A stretch of DNA of 64,000 nucleotides, from contig CAAGNP010000036.1 of assembly GCA_900771335.1 (NCBI GenBank), forward strand, positions 1 through 64,000, given 5' to 3'. Positions 22,124 through 31,880 of this stretch are shown here, piece by piece. The notes below the pieces were generated by a model that was not told the DNA's origin, did no database searches, and saw nothing but the letters and a program-made list of their open reading frames with translations. The stretch's first letter is position 1; every line of letters begins with the position of its first letter. Both the position numbers and the translations under genes were made by a program. This stretch comes from Rikenellaceae bacterium. GTDB lineage: Bacteria; Bacteroidota; Bacteroidia; Bacteroidales; UBA932.

Positions 22124-24742
22124 ATGATGACATCTAAAGAGATAAGAAACAAGTTCTTAGAGTTCTTCGAGTCGAAGAGCCACACCATCGTCCCTTCAGC
22201 ACCCATGGTGGTTAAGGGGGACCCCACACTAATGTTTACCAATGCGGGTATGAACCAGTTCAAGGATTGGTTCCTCGGCAATACCCCTATCAAATATCCA
22301 AGGGTGGCAGACACCCAAAAATGTCTCCGCGTAAGTGGAAAACACAACGACCTGGAGGAGGTAGGACACGACACCTATCACCACACCATGTTCGAGATGC
22401 TCGGCAACTGGAGCTTTGGGGACTATTTCAAGAAAGAGGCTATCGCCTGGGCATGGGAACTTCTCACTGAAGTTTACAAACTTGACAAGGACAGACTTTA
22501 TGTAACCATCTTCGAGGGTAACCCTGAGGAGGGTGTGGACCTTGACCACGAAGCAGAACAGTGCTGGCTTGAGCATGTGCCGGCAGACCGCATCATCCTC
22601 GGAAACAAGAAGGACAATTTCTGGGAAATGGGAGAGACAGGTCCTTGCGGTCCTTGCAGCGAGATCCATATCGACCTGCGCGACGAGCAGGAGAGAAAAG
22701 AGATCTCCGGCAAAGAGCTTGTAAACAAAGGCCATCACCTCGTTATCGAGATCTGGAACCTGGTGTTCATCCAATACAACAGAAAAGCCAATGGTCAGCT
22801 TGAGCTTCTGCCAAACAAACATGTGGACACCGGAATGGGCTTTGAGAGGCTTGTTATGGCGGTCAATGGCAACAAGAGCAACTACGAAGGTGACATTTTC
22901 CAGACACTTATCAGCAAGATATCTGAGATTTCAGGCGTGAAATATGGCGTATCGGAGCAAGTAAACATCGCCATGAGGGTTATCTCTGACCACATCCGCG
23001 CCATCAGCTTCTCCATCGCAGACGGCCAGCTACCTTCAAATGTGAAAGCCGGCTATGTAATCCGCCGTATCCTCCGCCGCGCAGTCCGCTACGGCTACAC
23101 ATTCCTGGGTCTCAACACCCCATTCCTGTGCAGACTTGTACCTACCCTTGTGGAGGTGATGGGCTACGCTTACCCCGAACTTGAGAAACAGCAGACTCTC
23201 ATTGAAAAGGTGATCAAAGAGGAAGAAGAGGCATTCCTAAGAACATTGGAGAAGGGTATCAAACTTCTGGAATCTGTGATGCAGAAGTCAAAAGAGACCA
23301 AAGTGATCTCCGGCAAAGATGCATTCGTTCTTTATGACACATACGGATTCCCTATCGACTTGAGTGAACTTATCGCTAAAGAGAACGGATACACCATCGA
23401 TATCGAAAAGTTTGAAGAAGAACTCGGCAAACAGAAAGAGAGGGCAAGAAATGCAGCTGCCGTAGAGGAGGGAGACTGGATCGAGGTAGCACCATTCACA
23501 TCATGCGAATTCGTAGGTTACGATACACTTGAGTGCGATGTCAAACTGATGAAATACCGCACGGTAAAAACAAAAGGCAAAGAGCTTTACCAGCTTGTGT
23601 TCGACAAGAGCCCATTTTATGCAGAGAGTGGCGGACAGGCCGGAGACAGCGGTATTCTCAAATCTGAGACCGGCGAGGTGGTAAACATCATAAACACCAT
23701 CAAAGAGAACAATCTCAACATCCACATTGCAGACCGCATTCCTGTGGACAAGGGGGTAATATTCCACGCATCGGTTGATTCCCAAAAGAGGGAAGAGACA
23801 GCTGCAAACCATACAGCTACCCACCTTCTGCACTTCGCTCTAAGGAGCATATTGGGGACACACATTGAGCAAAAAGGTTCATCTGTAGGTCCAAACAGCT
23901 TCAGGTTTGACTTCTCACATTTTGAGAAGATCTCTGAAGAGCACTTGAGGGAGGTGGAGAAACTTGTAAACAGACTCATCCGTGAGGATGTCCACAGGGA
24001 AGAGTACAGGGAGCTCCCTATAGATCAAGCCAGAGAGATGGGTGCAATGGCCCTTTTCGGTGAAAAATATGGAGACAAGGTGCGCGTCATCAAATATGGC
24101 GACTCAGTAGAGCTTTGCGGTGGTACACACGCCACTTCTACAGGTAGAATCGGTGCCTTCAAGATCGTATCCGAATCTGCTGTGGCTGCAGGTGTAAGGA
24201 GAATCGAGGCCATCACCGGCAGACATGTGGAGTCAGCAGTCTACTTCCTTGAAGACCAGCTCAAGAGCATCAGACAACTGTTGGGCAACGCCCCTGATGC
24301 CATCAAAGGGCTTATGAAAGTGCTTACAGAGAATGAAACCCAGAAAAAAGCCCTTCAGGAGGTCGCTTTGGAGAGGGTACAAAGTCTCAAAAAGACACTT
24401 ATCGAAGAGAGCCAGGAGATCAATGGTATCCGTCTGTTCACAGTAAGGGGTGCATTCGTGCCTGACATCATCAAGAATGTGGCATTTGAGCTCCACAAAG
24501 AGTTTGAAAATGCTGCACTTGTAGGTGCAATCCTCAACGGCGACAAACCAAGCCTTGTCCTAATGTACACCGACGACCTTGTCAAAGGTGGTGCAGATGC
24601 ATCCAAAGACATAAAAGAGGCCTGCAAGCTCATCCAGGGCGGCGGCGGCGGACAGAAATTCCTCGCTACTGCAGGTGGTAAAAACGGAGAAGCTATCAAC
24701 GATGCATACAATTTGCTTATCGATATAGTAACAAAACAATAG
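22124..24742 (+). CDS. alaS: Alanyl-tRNA synthetase
   Basis: This 872-residue class II synthetase charges tRNA-Ala. It begins MMTSKEIRNKFLEFFESKSH; a further upstream ATG would fall in the promoter box. The catalytic domain carries TLMFTNAGMNQFKDWFLG. The editing domain has the zinc ligands HTATHLLH and CGGTHATSTGRIG, which clear mischarged Ser and Gly. The C-Ala domain ends with GGGGGQKFLATAGGK. The length is full. It heads a plus-strand unit with lipopolysaccharide-transport and tRNA-modification genes. Confidence 0.98.
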   Translation: MMTSKEIRNKFLEFFESKSHTIVPSAPMVVKGDPTLMFTNAGMNQFKDWFLGNTPIKYPRVADTQKCLRVSGKHNDLEEVGHDTYHHTMFEMLGNWSFGDYFKKEAIAWAWELLTEVYKLDKDRLYVTIFEGNPEEGVDLDHEAEQCWLEHVPADRIILGNKKDNFWEMGETGPCGPCSEIHIDLRDEQERKEISGKELVNKGHHLVIEIWNLVFIQYNRKANGQLELLPNKHVDTGMGFERLVMAVNGNKSNYEGDIFQTLISKISEISGVKYGVSEQVNIAMRVISDHIRAISFSIADGQLPSNVKAGYVIRRILRRAVRYGYTFLGLNTPFLCRLVPTLVEVMGYAYPELEKQQTLIEKVIKEEEEAFLRTLEKGIKLLESVMQKSKETKVISGKDAFVLYDTYGFPIDLSELIAKENGYTIDIEKFEEELGKQKERARNAAAVEEGDWIEVAPFTSCEFVGYDTLECDVKLMKYRTVKTKGKELYQLVFDKSPFYAESGGQAGDSGILKSETGEVVNIINTIKENNLNIHIADRIPVDKGVIFHASVDSQKREETAANHTATHLLHFALRSILGTHIEQKGSSVGPNSFRFDFSHFEKISEEHLREVEKLVNRLIREDVHREEYRELPIDQAREMGAMALFGEKYGDKVRVIKYGDSVELCGGTHATSTGRIGAFKIVSESAVAAGVRRIEAITGRHVESAVYFLEDQLKSIRQLLGNAPDAIKGLMKVLTENETQKKALQEVALERVQSLKKTLIEESQEINGIRLFTVRGAFVPDIIKNVAFELHKEFENAALVGAILNGDKPSLVLMYTDDLVKGGADASKDIKEACKLIQGGGGGQKFLATAGGKNGEAINDAYNLLIDIVTKQ

Positions 24743-24751
24743 GGATCCGTT

Positions 24752-26218
24752 TTGAAGAAGCTGGACAGGTTCATACTCACCTCCTTTCTGGGGCCATTCA
24801 TAATGGTCTTCCTCATCGTGGTATTCATCCTCGTGATGCAATTCCTGTGGCTATACATCGATGAGCTTGTCGGTAAGGGGTTGAGTTTATGGGTCATCCT
24901 GGAGTTCCTGATGTGGGGTTCCTGCACCATTTTGCCTCTGGCAATGCCATTGGCCACCCTTATTGCCTCGATTATGACTCTGGGCAATATGGGTGAGCAC
25001 AATGAACTATTGGCAATAAATGCTGCCGGGATCTCCCTCAAACGGGTTCTGGTGCCACTGATTGTGGTCTGCGTCGGCATCAGCATATCTGCATTCTTCG
25101 TCTCAAACAACCTCATCCCCGTAGCTTACAACAAGATCTACACCCTTCAGTACGACATCAACAAGACTAAGGAGGAGATCAAAATCCCTACCGGCACATT
25201 CTACAACGGCATTGACGGGTACACTTTAAGGATAAGCGACAGGGACAAAGAGACAGATATGATGTACAATGTGATGGTATACAACCACACCAAAAACAAA
25301 GGGAACATCAGTGTCGCAGTGGCCGATTCGGGGCTGATCAAGTCCACTCCGGACAAATCGGCACTAGTTTTTACCCTTTTCAACGGGGTCTCGTACGAAG
25401 AGGACAACACGATGAAATATCGTGACACCACACTTAATCTCAGTAAGATAGAATTTGACAAACAGGAGATAGTGATCCCCCTTAAAAATTACGCTTTCCA
25501 GAAATCTGAGGATGACAAATACGGCAATGAGATTATGGCCAAGAACCTCAAGAGTCTGCAGAAAGACAGGGACTCCATCGGTATCACCTACGACAAGACA
25601 TACACCAAGCATCGCAACAAGCTGATGTATGGCATGGGTCTCAAATACCCAAGCCAACTGGACACAGCCAAAAACAGAGGATATCTTGACATTCTGGAAA
25701 TCGACTCACTCTTCTCCAAATGGAGTGCAGAAGAGGAGCTAGCCAACATCGATGAGTCAATCGACCATGCCAGAAACTCACAGAGTGTGACAGAGTCATT
25801 TGAAAGGGAGATAGCCCAAAACAGCTATTTTCTAAGAAAAATAGACCTCGAGTCATTCAGAAAATTCACTTTGTCCTTTGCGTGTCTGGTATTCTTCTTC
25901 ATTGGGGCACCTCTGGGTGCGATTATAAGAAAAGGGGGACTTGGGACACCGGTAATCATCTCCTCTATGTTCTTTGTCCTGTATTGGGTAGTGGACATCA
26001 GCGGCAAGAAACTGGCGACAGACGGAGCAATCACCCCACTCATAGGGGCATTCATATCGACACTGGTACTACTCCCGATGGGTATATTCCTCACATGGAA
26101 AGCCACATCGGAGTCGTCACCATTCAATTTCGATTCATTCAAACAGGATGCTATAAGGGCATTCAAGAGATTTAAAAAGAGATATTTATGGAGCAAGCGG
26201 GCAAAAGCGTCAAAATAG
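24752..26218 (+). CDS. LptF/LptG-family permease (YjgP/YjgQ)
   Basis: This 488-residue inner-membrane protein begins at a TTG codon (MKKLDRFILTSFLGPF) 9 bp after alaS. Six membrane helices are expected: three in residues about 12-125 and three in about 370-460. They flank a periplasmic jellyroll domain that is longer than in E. coli. LptF and LptG are the membrane subunits of the LptB2FG ABC transporter that extracts lipopolysaccharide from the inner membrane. Whether this one plays the F or G role cannot be decided. It overlaps fmt by 31 bp. Confidence 0.87.
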   Translation: MKKLDRFILTSFLGPFIMVFLIVVFILVMQFLWLYIDELVGKGLSLWVILEFLMWGSCTILPLAMPLATLIASIMTLGNMGEHNELLAINAAGISLKRVLVPLIVVCVGISISAFFVSNNLIPVAYNKIYTLQYDINKTKEEIKIPTGTFYNGIDGYTLRISDRDKETDMMYNVMVYNHTKNKGNISVAVADSGLIKSTPDKSALVFTLFNGVSYEEDNTMKYRDTTLNLSKIEFDKQEIVIPLKNYAFQKSEDDKYGNEIMAKNLKSLQKDRDSIGITYDKTYTKHRNKLMYGMGLKYPSQLDTAKNRGYLDILEIDSLFSKWSAEEELANIDESIDHARNSQSVTESFEREIAQNSYFLRKIDLESFRKFTLSFACLVFFFIGAPLGAIIRKGGLGTPVIISSMFFVLYWVVDISGKKLATDGAITPLIGAFISTLVLLPMGIFLTWKATSESSPFNFDSFKQDAIRAFKRFKKRYLWSKRAKASK

Positions 26219-27153
26219 TATTCATGGGGACACCGGAATTTGCGGTGGGATCACTCAAGGCCCTCGTAGAGGGTGGATACAATGTTGTCGGGGTAGTTAC
26301 CGTTCCGGACAAACCGAGCGGCAGAGGACTTAAAATGAACATGAGTGCAGTGAAAGAGTACGCACTTGGACTCAATATCCCCATAATGCAGCCGGTATCA
26401 CTAAAGGACCCTGACTTTCTGGAGGAGCTTTCCGCACTCGGGGCAGACTGCTTCGTGGTAGTGGCATTTAGGATGCTCCCTAAGGTGGTATGGTCAATGC
26501 CACGACTGGGAACATTCAACCTTCACGCCTCCCTCCTCCCACAATACAGAGGTGCTGCACCCATCAACTGGGCAATCATAAATGGAGAGACCAAAACAGG
26601 GATAACCACATTTCTCCTTGACAAACAGATCGACACAGGAAACATCCTATTCCAAGAGGAGTGCGACATTCTCCCACAGGACAATATAGGAACACTCTAC
26701 GATAAGCTTATGGAGATGGGATCACGACTGGTCCCAAAGACTGTGGATGCACTTGCTCAGGGGAGCGTTACCCCAAGACCTCAGTCTGAATCTGAAGCGC
26801 TGAACCCCGCCCCTAAGATTACCCGTGAGACCTGCAAGATAGACTGGAAGTGCTCTGCCACAGATGTGATGAACCGAGTCAGAGGGCTCAGCCCCTACCC
26901 TGCTGCATACGCCGTAATGGCAGCCGGTGAGAAAAGAACCGATGTAAAGATTTTTGCCGGTGAAGCGGTGGAAATGGAGAAAGGGCATTGCGATACAGGA
27001 GCCATTGTCTCTGATGGGAAAACAAGACTATGCGTGAAATGCGCAGAGGGGCTCTTTGAGATTACAGAGCTCCAGATGGCGGGAAAAAAGAGATTGAAGG
27101 CGAGAGAATTTCTCGTAGGGGTACACAATATTGAAAACTACCGTTTCGAATAA
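26188..27153 (+). CDS. fmt: Methionyl-tRNA formyltransferase
   Basis: This 321-residue enzyme formylates initiator Met-tRNA with 10-formyl-tetrahydrofolate. The substrate and catalytic block FNLHASLLPQYRGAAPINW (Asn, His) and the Asp in DKQIDTG are intact, with VFMGTPEFAVGSL at the N-terminus and the C-terminal tRNA-binding domain from about residue 210. The start at 26188 overlaps the upstream permease gene by 31 bp; no better start is available. The gene ends in TAATG, shared with the next gene. Confidence 0.96.
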   Translation: MEQAGKSVKIVFMGTPEFAVGSLKALVEGGYNVVGVVTVPDKPSGRGLKMNMSAVKEYALGLNIPIMQPVSLKDPDFLEELSALGADCFVVVAFRMLPKVVWSMPRLGTFNLHASLLPQYRGAAPINWAIINGETKTGITTFLLDKQIDTGNILFQEECDILPQDNIGTLYDKLMEMGSRLVPKTVDALAQGSVTPRPQSESEALNPAPKITRETCKIDWKCSATDVMNRVRGLSPYPAAYAVMAAGEKRTDVKIFAGEAVEMEKGHCDTGAIVSDGKTRLCVKCAEGLFEITELQMAGKKRLKAREFLVGVHNIENYRFE

Positions 27154-27803
27154 TGAAATATATCATCGTAGCCGCCGGAGAATTCCCCCAAAGGGGTGAA
27201 ACCCTCGACCTATTGCGCGAGGGTGATGTTGTGGTGTGCTGTGATGGAGCGGTAGAGGAGCTGATAAAATTCCGCATACCGGACTTTATCGTAGGGGATA
27301 TGGACTCCATATCGGAAGAGAATCTGACAAGATTCAAGGATATCATATTTTCCGAAAGTGAGCAGGAGTACAACGACCTTACCAAAGCGGTCCGCTTTAC
27401 ATTGCGCCACGCGCAAAATGGTGAAGGCCCACTGAGCATCACCATCCTCGGTGCCACCGGCAAAAGGGAGGACCATACCCTCGGGAACATATCGCTCCTT
27501 ATGATGTATGCAGATATGATTCCTGCCGGGGCGAAGATAGAGATGGTGACAGATCGGGGGAGATTTGTCCCTATACATGACGAAGGGGAGTTATATGTAG
27601 GAAAAGGGAGAGAGATCTCCATCTTTGCTACAGACCCCACCCTGAAAATCACCACGCTTGGGGTGGAATACCCTACCGATGAGGTGGTATTTGACCAGTG
27701 GTCGTGGTGGAAAGCGACTCTCAATGTGGCAAAAGAAGATACAATAACATTTAAAATGAATCACCCCGCAAAGATATTGTTATATATCGGGGGTATAAGA
27801 TAA
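27153..27803 (+). CDS. Thiamine pyrophosphokinase
   Basis: This 216-residue protein converts thiamine and ATP into thiamine pyrophosphate. The family motifs are VVCCDGAVEEL, FIVGDMDSI, SEQEYNDLTKA (acidic, metal and ATP binding) and LGATGKREDHTLGNI. The C-terminal part forms the thiamine-binding beta domain. The length is typical for the bacterial TPK (Thi80/YloS) family. It overlaps fmt by 1 bp and is followed by tgt with a 1-bp gap, so it is translationally coupled on both sides. Confidence 0.92.
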   Translation: MKYIIVAAGEFPQRGETLDLLREGDVVVCCDGAVEELIKFRIPDFIVGDMDSISEENLTRFKDIIFSESEQEYNDLTKAVRFTLRHAQNGEGPLSITILGATGKREDHTLGNISLLMMYADMIPAGAKIEMVTDRGRFVPIHDEGELYVGKGREISIFATDPTLKITTLGVEYPTDEVVFDQWSWWKATLNVAKEDTITFKMNHPAKILLYIGGIR

Positions 27804-27804
27804 T

Positions 27805-28935
27805 ATGAAATTCGAACTACTACATACTGACCCTCAGAGCTGCGCACGCAGAGGGAGAATCCACACCGACCATGGCGTGATTGAGACCCCTATCTTTATG
27901 CCGGTAGGGACACTTGGATCTGTAAAGGGTGTATACCATAGAGATCTGGCTGAGGACATCAAAGCTGAAATCTGCCTGGGCAACACATACCACCTGTATC
28001 TAAGACCGGGACTTGACACACTCTATAAAGCGGGAGGACTCCATAAGTTCATAAGCTGGGACAAACCTATCCTTACAGATAGCGGTGGATTCCAAGTATT
28101 CTCATTGGCCGAAAATAGAAAACTAACACCAGAAGGGTGCACATTCCGCTCACACATCGACGGATCAAAACACATCTTTACACCGGAGAACAACGTAGAC
28201 ACTCAGAGAAAAATCGGTGCCGACATCATTATGGCACTTGATGAGTGCACTCCGGGAGATGCCGATTACCAATATGCGGCCAAATCCCTCAAACTTACCC
28301 AGGCTTGGCTGGAGAGGGGCATCAAACACTTCGATGAGACCGAACCGCTATATGGTTATCACCAGGCATATTTCCCTATCGTCCAAGGGTGCGTATATCC
28401 GGACCTGAGACGTCAGGCCGCCGAGCATGCAGTCTCTCTTGATAGGGAAGGCTACGCTATCGGAGGACTGGCTGTGGGTGAACCTACAGACAAAATGTAT
28501 GAGATGATAGAGGTGGTACACCCTATCCTGCCGGCCAACAAACCGAGATATCTTATGGGAGTCGGTACCCCCGCCAACATTCTCGAGGCTATAGCCAGAG
28601 GTGTAGACATGTTTGACTGCGTTATGCCCACCAGAAACGGCCGCAACGGCATGCTCTTCACATGGGAGGGGACTATAAACATAAGGAACAAAAAGTGGGC
28701 TAATGATTTCTCCCCTCTTGATCCACAAGGAAAATCTTTTGTTGACAAAACATATACAAAAGCGTATCTTCGCCACATGTTTATCGCAGGTGAGATGCTT
28801 GCCGCACAAATTGCCAGTGAACACAACCTCGCATTCTACCTGGACCTAGTGACACAGGCAAGGGCACACATAGAGGCCGGCGACTTCAACTCATGGAAAA
28901 ACAGTGTAGTGAAAAAACTGGAAACAAGGATATAA
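27805..28935 (+). CDS. tgt: Queuine/preQ1 tRNA-guanine transglycosylase
   Basis: This 376-residue TIM-barrel enzyme swaps guanine 34 of certain tRNAs for a queuosine precursor. TPIFMPVGTLGSVKG, ILTDSGGFQVFSL (general catalytic Asp) and FDCVMPTRNGRNGMLFT (nucleophile Asp region) are intact. However, the usual C-terminal zinc site (CxCxxC, then His) is not conserved. The equivalent stretch reads SPLDPQGKSFVDKTYTKAYLRHMF, which keeps the His but lacks all three Cys. I take this as a lineage variant rather than decay, because everything else is intact. Confidence 0.95.
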   Translation: MKFELLHTDPQSCARRGRIHTDHGVIETPIFMPVGTLGSVKGVYHRDLAEDIKAEICLGNTYHLYLRPGLDTLYKAGGLHKFISWDKPILTDSGGFQVFSLAENRKLTPEGCTFRSHIDGSKHIFTPENNVDTQRKIGADIIMALDECTPGDADYQYAAKSLKLTQAWLERGIKHFDETEPLYGYHQAYFPIVQGCVYPDLRRQAAEHAVSLDREGYAIGGLAVGEPTDKMYEMIEVVHPILPANKPRYLMGVGTPANILEAIARGVDMFDCVMPTRNGRNGMLFTWEGTINIRNKKWANDFSPLDPQGKSFVDKTYTKAYLRHMFIAGEMLAAQIASEHNLAFYLDLVTQARAHIEAGDFNSWKNSVVKKLETRI

Positions 28936-28936
28936 T

Positions 28937-30031
28937 ATGAGACTGCCCAGACTGACAATACTCGACAGATATATCATGAAGAAGTTCATCGGAACATTCT
29001 TCGTGGCACTGGCATTGATTATTGTCATCGTCATCATATTCGACATCAGTGAGAAAATCGATGATTTTGTAGACAATGAGGTAACCCTTAAAGAGATAGC
29101 ATTTACCTACTACGCCAATTTCATCCCTTACTTTATGAATATGTTCAGTGCAATATTCGTATTCATAACTGTAATTTTCTTCACATCCAAACTGGCTGGA
29201 GACAGCGAGATCATAGCCATGCTCTCGGGTGGCGTCAGTTTCAAGAGGCTGATGGTACCATATCTCATATCTGCCCTCATTATCGCCATATTCAGTCTTT
29301 GCCTCAACCTTTTTGTCATACCTCCCGCCAACAAGACACGTCTGGCTTTTGAGGGGAAATATATAAAGGGTGCAAAGTTCTATAACAACAAACGGCATAT
29401 CCACTACCAGATAGCACCGGGGGAATTTGCCTATGTAGAATCATTCAGCACATGGAACAACACTGCATACAGATTCACCCTCGAGAGTATTAAGGACAAT
29501 GAGATGATCTCCAAGATCAGTGCAGAGACAGCTGCCTGGGACTCGACAAAACAGGCCTGGACTCTCCGCAAATATTTCAGAAGGGACTTTATAAACGGAA
29601 AAGAGAAAATATCTTTCGGCTCAGAGCTTGATACTGTCATAAATCTCTCCATTGATGACTTCTACCGCAGGGAAAACACAGTGGAGTCCCTTGACTATTT
29701 CCAGCTAAATGAACTGATACAGACACAGAAAATGAGGGGTGACACTATGGTCAAATACTCCCTGATAGAGAAAAACAACAGATTCGCCATGCCGTTCTCG
29801 GCATTCATCCTTACTATAATAGGTGTATCCCTCTCCTCGAAGAAACGTCGTGGAGGTATAGGTATAAACCTAGGTGTGGGTATCGCTTTGAGCTTCTCCT
29901 ACATTCTGTTCATGAGATTCAGCCAGATGTTCGTATTTACGGACACACTTCCACCTGCCATAGCAATATGGCTGCCGAATGTACTCTATGCCATCATAGC
30001 CGCCGTCCTCTACAGAATGGCCCCAAAATAA
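28937..30031 (+). CDS. LptF/LptG-family permease (YjgP/YjgQ), second copy
   Basis: This 364-residue inner-membrane protein begins MRLPRLTILDRYIMKKFIGTF and has the 3+3 helix layout around a periplasmic domain (about 125-265). GVSFKRLMVPY and ISLSSKKRRGGIGINLGVGIAL-like segments are characteristic. Together with the longer permease at 24752 it would make the LptFG pair of the lipopolysaccharide exporter, whose ATPase LptB is encoded elsewhere. It lies 1 bp after tgt and ends the operon. Confidence 0.88.
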   Translation: MRLPRLTILDRYIMKKFIGTFFVALALIIVIVIIFDISEKIDDFVDNEVTLKEIAFTYYANFIPYFMNMFSAIFVFITVIFFTSKLAGDSEIIAMLSGGVSFKRLMVPYLISALIIAIFSLCLNLFVIPPANKTRLAFEGKYIKGAKFYNNKRHIHYQIAPGEFAYVESFSTWNNTAYRFTLESIKDNEMISKISAETAAWDSTKQAWTLRKYFRRDFINGKEKISFGSELDTVINLSIDDFYRRENTVESLDYFQLNELIQTQKMRGDTMVKYSLIEKNNRFAMPFSAFILTIIGVSLSSKKRRGGIGINLGVGIALSFSYILFMRFSQMFVFTDTLPPAIAIWLPNVLYAIIAAVLYRMAPK

Positions 30032-30070
30032 CATTCAGACGACAGCCTATAATGTAGAAATCGCCCTATT

Positions 30071-31018
30071 TTATATTTTTTTAGAGATCTTGTCGAGCAT
30101 ATCATCGATCATGGCATCAATATCCCATTGAGGATTCCAGCCCCACTCTTCGCGGGCACATGTATCATCAAGTTTATTTGGCCATGATGCAGAGATTTGT
30201 GCCTTCACAGGATCGATGTCGTAGTCAAAAACAGCATCAGGAATACGCTGCTTGATCTTCTCAAAGAGCTGTGTAGGTGTAAAACTCATACAGGTGATAT
30301 TGAAACTGTTTCTGTGAACAAGTTTTGATGGATCTGCCTCCATAAGCTGGGTGATGGCATTGAGGGCATCAGGCATGTAAAGCATATCCATATATGTATC
30401 AGGAGGTATAGGACAGGTATAGTGCTTATGCTTAAGTACCTCATAGAATACCTCTACAGCGTAGTCTGTAGTACCTCCTCCCGGGAGGGCTCCATTTGAG
30501 ATGATACCTGGGAAACGGACACTGCGGGTATCAACACCGAATCTTGTAAAATAGTAATCAGACAAAAGCTCCCCTGAAACCTTACATACACCATATATTG
30601 TATTTGGTCTCATCACAGTATCCTGAGGGGTATCATCGTGTGGAGTATTCTCTCCGAAAGCCCCGATAGAACTTGGGGTAAACAGCGCTGTTTTGTACTC
30701 TTTAGCCAGAGCAAGGGAGTTAAGAAGTGCTCCCATATTGATTTTCCAAGCGAGTTCTGGATTCTTCTCTCCGGTGGCGGAAAGCAATGCCACCATATTG
30801 AAAATGGCATCGATATTATACTTTTTGACTACAGCTTCAAATGCATTGATATCCAAAATATCAAGCTTTTCCGTTATCGCCATTTCTGACATTTTTGCCA
30901 CCATTTCGTCTCTTAAATCGGCAGCAACTACGTTGTCGTAGCCATAATGCTTCTGGAGATGTGGCACCAGTTCCGTACCTATCTGTCCACCTGCACCTAC
31001 TATAAGTATCCTTTTCAT
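30071..31018 (-). CDS. SDR-type L-threonine 3-dehydrogenase-like NAD-dependent epimerase
   Basis: This 315-residue extended SDR has the Rossmann motif GAGGQIGTEL at residues 7-16, the active-site Ser in TPSSIGAFG and YGVCK (YxxxK). The blocks RFPGIISNGALPGGGTTDYAVE and YMDMLYMPDALNA match the SDR-class threonine dehydrogenases of Flavobacterium and other Bacteroidetes. These oxidise threonine to 2-amino-3-ketobutyrate. The usual partner kbl is not adjacent. A general UDP-sugar epimerase is less likely. It converges with the lpt gene at 30031 with no clear terminator between them. Confidence 0.82.
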   Translation of the reverse strand: MKRILIVGAGGQIGTELVPHLQKHYGYDNVVAADLRDEMVAKMSEMAITEKLDILDINAFEAVVKKYNIDAIFNMVALLSATGEKNPELAWKINMGALLNSLALAKEYKTALFTPSSIGAFGENTPHDDTPQDTVMRPNTIYGVCKVSGELLSDYYFTRFGVDTRSVRFPGIISNGALPGGGTTDYAVEVFYEVLKHKHYTCPIPPDTYMDMLYMPDALNAITQLMEADPSKLVHRNSFNITCMSFTPTQLFEKIKQRIPDAVFDYDIDPVKAQISASWPNKLDDTCAREEWGWNPQWDIDAMIDDMLDKISKKI

Positions 31019-31040
31019 TCTCGCTTAAATTATATTTATA

Positions 31041-31048
31041 CAAATTTA
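31041..31048 (-). promoter_or_regulatory. -7 box of the threonine dehydrogenase-like gene
   Basis: TAAATTTG on the minus strand (complement of 31041-31048) lies 22 bp before the start codon at 31018. No clear -33 TTTG is visible. Confidence 0.5.
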
Positions 31049-31079
31049 GATAAATTTTCCTCTTATGATTCTTTTTATT

Positions 31080-31087
31080 TATTTTTA
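31080..31087 (+). promoter_or_regulatory. Probable -7 box four bases before the GSCFA gene start
   Basis: TATTTTTA differs from TAnnTTTG only in the last base. It is followed by TCAC and then ATG at 31092. The four-base gap equals that at four other genes here, which supports reading it as a promoter box despite the mismatch. Confidence 0.4.
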
Positions 31088-31091
31088 TCAC

Positions 31092-31880
31092 ATGGAAAAA
31101 TGGATAAATAAAAAGGATAAGATCATATCGTTTGGTTCATGCTTCGCCACGGAGATGGGGAAAGAATTGTCCAATGAGGGATACGACATTCTGAATAACC
31201 CGTTTGGAGTCCTTTTCAACCCTGTATCCATAGCAAACTCCATCAACAGACTTCTGTCAGGAGTCCATTTCACTATCGAAGATGTCATTGAGAGGGATCC
31301 TCTATATGGAAAGAACTCGGGCCTCACTATCCCGAAAAGCTTCGCCTCTTTTTATCATCACGGGAGCTTCGCATCCGCTTCACCGGAGGAGTTTTTGGCC
31401 AAAGCCAACAAATCCCTTGAAGAGAGTGCACGCTACCTTCATGATGCCTCCACCATAATCATCACATTTGGCACATCGTGGGTATTCAGGCATATAGGGA
31501 GAGACATTATCGTCTCCAATTGCCATAAGATACCTGCCTATGAATTCATCAGAGAGAGACTGGAGATAGATGAGATTGTGGATATGTACAGTTCCCTCAT
31601 CCGGGACCATCGACTTGGCAAAGAGAAACAATGGATATTCACCGTAAGCCCCATACGCCACCTTAAAGACGGTCTGCACGGCAATCAGATATCCAAAGCC
31701 ATATTGCTCCTGGCTATAGAAAAAATGTGCGCATCTTTCGATAACGCACACTATTTTCCATCATACGAAATAGTTCTGGATGAACTCCGGGACTACTCCT
31801 ATTTTGCACAGGATACCGTCCACCCCTCTCCCGAGGCCATCAGGATGGTCTGGGAGAGATTCAGACAGGAATATCTTTAA
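31092..31880 (+). CDS. GSCFA domain protein
   Basis: The 262-residue protein starts MEKWINKKDKIISFGSCFATEMG, with the signature GSCFA at residues 15-19 from which the family is named. An in-frame ATG nine codons upstream would lie before the predicted promoter box. GSCFA proteins are related to SGNH/GDSL-type esterases; the GSC Ser or Cys could be the nucleophile, and DTVHPSPEAIRMVW near the end may supply the Asp and His. No signal peptide is present, so it is likely cytoplasmic. Its role is unknown. Its end overlaps the end of the convergent DUF5723 gene by 4 bp. Confidence 0.82.
   Translation: MEKWINKKDKIISFGSCFATEMGKELSNEGYDILNNPFGVLFNPVSIANSINRLLSGVHFTIEDVIERDPLYGKNSGLTIPKSFASFYHHGSFASASPEEFLAKANKSLEESARYLHDASTIIITFGTSWVFRHIGRDIIVSNCHKIPAYEFIRERLEIDEIVDMYSSLIRDHRLGKEKQWIFTVSPIRHLKDGLHGNQISKAILLLAIEKMCASFDNAHYFPSYEIVLDELRDYSYFAQDTVHPSPEAIRMVWERFRQEYL

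Noticed and set aside
24355..25116. Minus-strand open frame of 253 codons opposite alaS and the permease gene
   Set aside because: It is fully antisense to two confident genes and shows no family motif.
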